A stretch of 64,000 nt of DNA from Centrapalus pauciflorus (Eukaryota; Streptophyta; Magnoliopsida; Asterales; Asteraceae): positions 161,279 to 225,278 of the forward strand of contig JAANYP010003722.1 in the NCBI GenBank assembly GCA_020465985.1. Reading direction: 5' to 3'. The notes below the pieces were generated by a model. It worked only from the letters and a program-made list of their open reading frames with translations, made no database searches and had not been told where the DNA came from. The translations under genes and the position numbers were made by a program. Of the stretch, positions 59,394 through 64,000 are shown piece after piece. The stretch's first letter is position 1; the number at the start of each line of letters is the position of its first letter.

Positions 59394-59703
59394 CTACTAA
59401 CTCAAATAAAGTTAGTAGTGATGCTCAGCCTGGTATTATCTCCTACTAAATCAACTGGTTTAGTAGCGATGCTTAAGAATGATTACCTCCTACTAATTAA
59501 ATTAGTAGTGATTCTTACGGCCCGTGATAATCTCCTACATACTTTGGACGGAGTATGTAGTGATGCTATGCATAAAAATGTTGTGCTCGTGTATATTTCC
59601 TACTTGCTGGACTGAGCTTGTAGTGATGCTTAAGTCCAGACAAAAATCAGTAATTCCAAGTTTAAATGATGTGATTCTCCTACTAGTCCACCATAACTAG
59701 TAG
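59394..59703 (+). repeat. Array of six covarying hairpins in the LARD LTR
   Basis: Left/right arms: CTACTAACT/AGTTAGTAG (59394-59418), CTACTAAA/TTTAGTAG (59443-59466), CTACTAAT/ATTAGTAG (59490-59508), CTACATACT/AGTATGTAG (59535-59560), CTACTTGCT/AGCTTGTAG (59600-59623, two mismatches), CTACTAGT/ACTAGTAG (59680-59703). Loops are 3-8 nt. Each is preceded by TCTC or a close variant and followed by TGATGCT or CGATG(C/T)T. Start-to-start spacing is 45-80 nt. It lies 0.6-0.9 kb before the primer site. Confidence 0.9.
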
Positions 59704-60298
59704 CGATGTTGTAATGAATTTACATAATCATGTGATGTCTAAATCACCAGTCATGGCATTCAAAAAGCCAAAAGTTATGTAATAGTAACTTTGAGTTACT
59801 AAAGCTTATATGTGGATTATAAAAGGGTATTTAAGCTGTTAACCCATAGAATTGAAGTCAACGTGATCACTGTGTCATTTTGAATATATGTGTCTGTGAT
59901 GAGACAAATCTATATTCTCACAAAGCCCAACACTTACAATTGTTGTTGAACCTTTTTACATGTTTAATCAAAGGAAAAAGTCCTATCCGAAGCAAGTTCT
60001 TAAGTACTCAAAGCCCAAATTGAAGTCATTAGACCACTACCTAATCTGCACTTGGTACTGATTGAAGACAATAATGGTGGTGGTTGGGGTAGAAGCAGGA
60101 CTATGTATTAAGGTTATGTAATAGAATAGTGTCCTTGTGCCCTTTAATAGTTTTGTTTTAAACTTGTTGTAAGCAAATCCTAATTTATGTAATGTTTAAA
60201 TTCCACACTTTATTATATTCTATCTTAGTTGTGATTGATGTTGTATTGCTCCTTGGGACCTAGTCGTTAAGACTCCTTCATAAGGTCGGGTATTCACA

Positions 60299-62755
60299 GG
60301 ATGGTATCAGAGCAAATAGTTTGAGTGAATTACGTATTATGTACGTAATAATTGATCTCAAACTTAAGCAATTCATAAAGTATCAATCTGCTAGGTGGCT
60401 TGAACTAAGATAGGATGTACTGACTGTTAGGATGGGGAAAGGGTACATAGTCACTAAGTCTATAAGTTAAAAGTTATTGCCTTATGTTTATAATAAGCAT
60501 GTCTAGCCAGGGGAAGTAATTCCCCCAACAACTTCATAATAATAAATCAACTCCCCAACACCTGTATGAGATAAAGGAACATATGTTGGCACAAAACAAT
60601 GTAACACAGTTTAGAGCAATTCATAAACAATTCCAAATACACCACAATAATTATATTGTTCAAGATCAAGTAAGTGAAAGTGCATAGGATATGCCTGAAG
60701 TATCAAGCACTGGGAGGTTAATCATCAATGAATGATTGCTGAGTCAAGATAAGTGGATCTTCAATAAAGTCAATAGCATCTACAACAGACATGTGCATTG
60801 CTTAGTCTTCATTGTTAAAAGTCTGTCCAGATTTGTAACTGCAGAAATGCAGTAATGACAAGTCAATAGTCAAGATCAATTTAGCGTGAGTTAAATCAAA
60901 TTACCTCAATTTTTAAAGTCACCGTAAGTCAGAGATAAGATTTGAAATCTCCACATGTATCTGATATGGTCATATGTTGGTCTTATAAGTGATATGTTGA
61001 TTTTTCATAATTTGGGAAAATGATCAGCATATGAATCACAAAGAATACAAAGAGTCATTACTAGACATACGACTCAATGCCAAATTATCTAAGTCAAATT
61101 CTTGCTCAGAAAAGTGTGTTATTTTACTGTCATGAGAATCTTGAAAGTCGTTACTTGAAAATGACTTGAAATATGCTGTGAATAATCATGAATGATATTC
61201 TGTGATCAGTGATAAAACTGACTTAAGGGTACCTATAGTCAGTTAACGTCAAAGACATATTCAGATTTCTCAGATATTGCTGAGCTAAAGTGTAATAGGC
61301 AGCAAGTATATCTTTGACTCTGAAATATAATGTAAGTCAAATCAAATGTCAGATGTGATCATGAGTATGTTTTGTTAAATTAAATATATGTCGTATATCC
61401 TTGATATTGAAACAGCCGCTTATAGCCTTGTTTTGGTCAATCTATTTATTCATAATGATGCATTGCTCGTTAATTACAATACCTTCGAACTCAACCTCAT
61501 TCTGATTCCATTGAAACAATAAAAAAAAGGATTGCTATGGAAATCATGAAAAAGAGTTCCTATTCAAGATTTTAATTGGCTCTTCTAATAATAATTAGAA
61601 TAAATGATGTCATAGACTACATATGGCAAAATATCATTTCCATTCGCATTCTAAACACCTTAAATGTCTAGCTGCTCAAAAAAAAAACTATGCAATAAGT
61701 AAATCAACTTGAGATTCCAAAGTAAGTCTTAAGTTAGACTGTACAACCATGTCATCGATAGTGAATAATGCGGATGACATATAGGTTGTATTAGTTAAAG
61801 CTATGACACAATCGTCTTTCCAATAAAAAATTCTACCTATAAGCAATATAGATATCAGTGTCTGAATCATGTATGATTCAAAAGCTCAGGAAACCAAAAC
61901 TGGATCCTAAATACAAGCAACTTCATAAAACCTAGTAATCTGAATGATTACAGCGTGTCTCTTAATGAGGCAGAGGTAGAAGTTGTTGATTTAATAAATT
62001 TAAATAAGAAGATGGTCTTTGGAACAAATTGTCAAGCACCCAATGCCAATTTGAATAGAAATCAAAGAAGACATAGGAACAAATCTAGAGTCAAATAAAG
62101 AATATATATAAATTCTTATAAAATCAAGCGAATGCTCTTGAATGACCAATGAAAGTCAATTATAAGTCTATACACATGTAAATATGGAACTCTGATTCCA
62201 TTTGCTTGTCAATAAAAGTCTTTGCTGAAGCTAATAAGATAACCCTGGACTCAGGGATTTGCAAATGAATAGTCATTACAAAGTCTTGACAAAAGTCATT
62301 ACGATGCAAAATCTGCAAAGCCATTAATGATAATGACATCATCAATGAATGAACTTGTTCCATAAGTATAGTTATCAATCTCCAAATCTCTACAACTAGC
62401 CAAGATTAAAATAAAAGATATATAAGATATCTTATTATATTCAAAGAGATATATTCTAAATCTCAAAGCATAAGTCATCACAAACATACATCTGATAAGT
62501 CTGAAATCCTAAAATTTTCTTATGTCATGGCATAAATTAGCTAAAAAGCTGTATAATATTGAAAAGACCAGTGAATGAACTGCTTATAAAAGCCAAAGAA
62601 GCAAAAGTTGTGAAATACAGATGGTGCTCATTCAATAAACACCAGAATGTTTGTGTCGGATTTTCGGAATTCATACCTACTTTGCAATTCCTAAACTATG
62701 CTAATCTAAACATAAACAACTTCGAGGACAAAGTTATGCCTGGTTGAGCGCATTC
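60299..62755 (+). other. LARD internal domain, non-coding
   Basis: It is 2.46 kb, AT-rich, with no frame above ~75 codons and no recognisable Gag, protease, integrase or RT motif on either strand. A short open piece at its end (62559-62747) reads FEDKVMPG near the stop. No classic polypurine tract stands before the 3' LTR. Confidence 0.75.
60302..60314 (+). other. Primer binding site of the LARD
   Basis: TGGTATCAGAGCA, 3 nt after the LTR end. Confidence 0.9.
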
Positions 62756-64000
62756 TGTAACAACCTAAACTGTGCTTAGCATTAGGCAACAAGTTTTGCA
62801 TTACTAAATAGGTCAAATTTAAGCTTAATTACACAATTAACAAGTTAAACGTTATTTGGTAAGTTAAATGAAATTCGTACTAAGTAATTTCCATATAAAT
62901 TAAAAAGAGAAATTATTTAAGTTATATGTGTTTAATTATTAAGTTTGTAAGTTAATAAAAGAGAAATAAAAGGCATACAACTTTTGGGGTCAAATTGTGA
63001 AAAATTAAAACTTTTGATATATAAAAACCGCAATTGTCTTTCACCTGCTCATTTCACCAAACCAAATTTATCTTACCATCTCAACACTAGGCCACGACTT
63101 CATCAAAGAACTTCACAAAATCTTGAATTAAATCAAGAATCAAGCCAAAGGAATCATCAAAGCAAACAACAACATCAAGATTCAAGGTAATTTCATCTAT
63201 TATTCATATATACATATATATGCTATGGTTCCTTGAAGTTTTATGGATGTCTAAAGGTTTTCAAATCATCAAAATTAGACATTCTCTAGTGTTACAAATA
63301 TGAAATCAACATCATGCATGAATTTATTATGTATTCAATTGATCATATTAGCATTATGAAGGATACATTTTATATTTTAAAGAAAAAACTCAGACTTATT
63401 GTTGTTTATGTTTGTAAGGTCATAATTCTGTTTTATCTGAGAAAATGGCCAAGGAAGGCCCTTCGCCTTCAGCCATAGTTGCATGATCATGTATGTGTTT
63501 TTGTTGCTTATTTTGGTGTCTAAATTGTCATTAAGTCTATTATGTTTATGCTGGAAATTTAATTAAAACAGAAAGTTATGAGCTGTGAGTGTGACTGTTT
63601 GTTTGCATCTGTGTATTGCATATGAAAATTAATTCCAAGACTCAGCAAATAGCCAAGTCTCAGATGTGTCTCAACAACCCTTGAACCACTTCTTTTGTTG
63701 TTGAAATAAATAAAAATAGAAGAATAAAGTGTTGTGATTGTGCTTTGTGTTTGTGTATGTGATGGGTGTGCTTTGCTTATGTTTTGGCAAGAAAAGTTGG
63801 CCAAAAAAGGGCCATTGGCCTTCGATATGGCATTGGGTATTTATATAGTGTTTATGTGATCATGTATAAGCATATAATTGCCATTAATCTTGTATTTTTG
63901 CTGTTGTTAGATGTTTCAAAACAGAGAAAATATAGTGCAGTGTTTTTTTTACATCTGTGTGTTTGCGTTTGTGTTTCCGTTTCTGTCTTTGGGCCGTAAA
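62756..64000 (+). repeat. LARD 3' LTR (first 1.24 kb, cut by the window end)
   Basis: It aligns with 55789-57048 with scattered substitutions and small indels, for example extra bases near 63820. The divergence suggests an old insertion. Confidence 0.9.

Larger units (their letters stand above)
55789..60298 (+). repeat. LARD 5' LTR (~4.5 kb)
   Basis: The start matches the 3' LTR from 62756 for at least 1.24 kb, and the end is fixed by the primer site 3 nt later. It holds nested and internal repeats: diverged ~250-bp units, a MITE, TA and GT microsatellites, a 20-bp minisatellite and a hairpin array. Confidence 0.85.
55789..64000 (+). mobile_element. LARD: large non-coding LTR retrotransposon derivative (runs off the window)
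   Basis: Direct repeats starting TGTAACAACCTAAACTGTGC at 55789 and 62756 define 5' and 3' LTRs. A methionine-tRNA primer site at 60302 follows the 5' LTR end, TATTCACA. The internal part is 2.46 kb with no Gag or Pol motif. A long LTR with a non-coding interior is the definition of a LARD. The TGTAACAACC start resembles the Gy1 LTR, hinting at a gypsy parent. The right end and target duplication lie outside the window. Confidence 0.85.

Noticed and set aside
61688..62487. Minus-strand ORFs in the LARD interior as copia RT remnants
   Set aside because: Phrases such as YWKDD and FIDD look suggestive, but no ordered RT motifs or frame support it.

Overview
The window looks like nuclear DNA of a eudicot, most likely a large, retrotransposon-rich genome such as an Asteraceae species. 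The taxon is an inference: it rests on the intron-rich receptor kinase gene, on Ty1/copia SIRE/Maximus elements with a long second ORF, and on Ty3/gypsy elements whose style I associate with Asteraceae. There is no rRNA, tRNA gene, CRISPR array or bacterial operon. Only one host gene looks intact.

Layout. (1) 1-16.7 kb: a decayed SIRE-type copia element (SIRE-1, 2312-15109) with gag, pol and a long env-position ORF. It is bracketed by a ~2.3-kb inverted repeat (21-2311 and 14399-16690). Each arm carries LTR sequence, a 114-bp scrap of the receptor kinase gene found further right, and a piece of another copia element. (2) 16.7-19.8 kb: older copia gag remnants, a hAT-type MITE with a perfect 8-bp target duplication, and a minisatellite upstream of the gene. 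(3) 19857-27441: an intact 19-exon gene for a leucine-rich-repeat receptor kinase of the LRR-VIII-1/HPCA1 type (959 aa). The exon phases sum to one open frame. (4) 27642-29658, opposite strand and convergent: a cinnamoyl-CoA-reductase-like gene broken by a 7-bp tandem duplication, with a hAT MITE just upstream of its start. (5) 30.4-36.4 kb: a 314-bp tandem duplication, then the 3' part of a Ty3/gypsy element on the minus strand, with an 88-bp GT-AG insertion inside its reverse transcriptase. (6) 36401-50045: a second SIRE element (SIRE-2) with two full LTRs but no target-site duplication. Its pol carries a burst of small indels that looks like unpolished sequence. (7) 50-53.4 kb: the 5' end of another minus-strand LTR element (LTR, primer site and a Gag-like ORF). 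(8) 53.4-55.8 kb: two copia fragments. (9) 55789 to the window end: a non-coding large retrotransposon derivative (LARD) with a ~4.5-kb LTR, a methionine-tRNA-type primer site and no recognisable coding domain.

The two SIRE copies help interpret each other. Both have a gag stop overlapping the pol ATG by 8 nt, and both have a TATA box ~105 nt before the env-position ORF, so that ORF probably had its own promoter. The protein shows no membrane segment, so calling it an envelope is not supported here.

The most unusual signal is in the LARD 5' LTR at 59394-59703. Six successive short hairpins have constant flanks (TCTCCTAC and GTAGTGATGCT) but different stems whose two arms change together, which is the pattern expected of a selected RNA or DNA structure. 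The inverted duplication around SIRE-1 with its captured receptor-kinase fragment is the other main structural finding.
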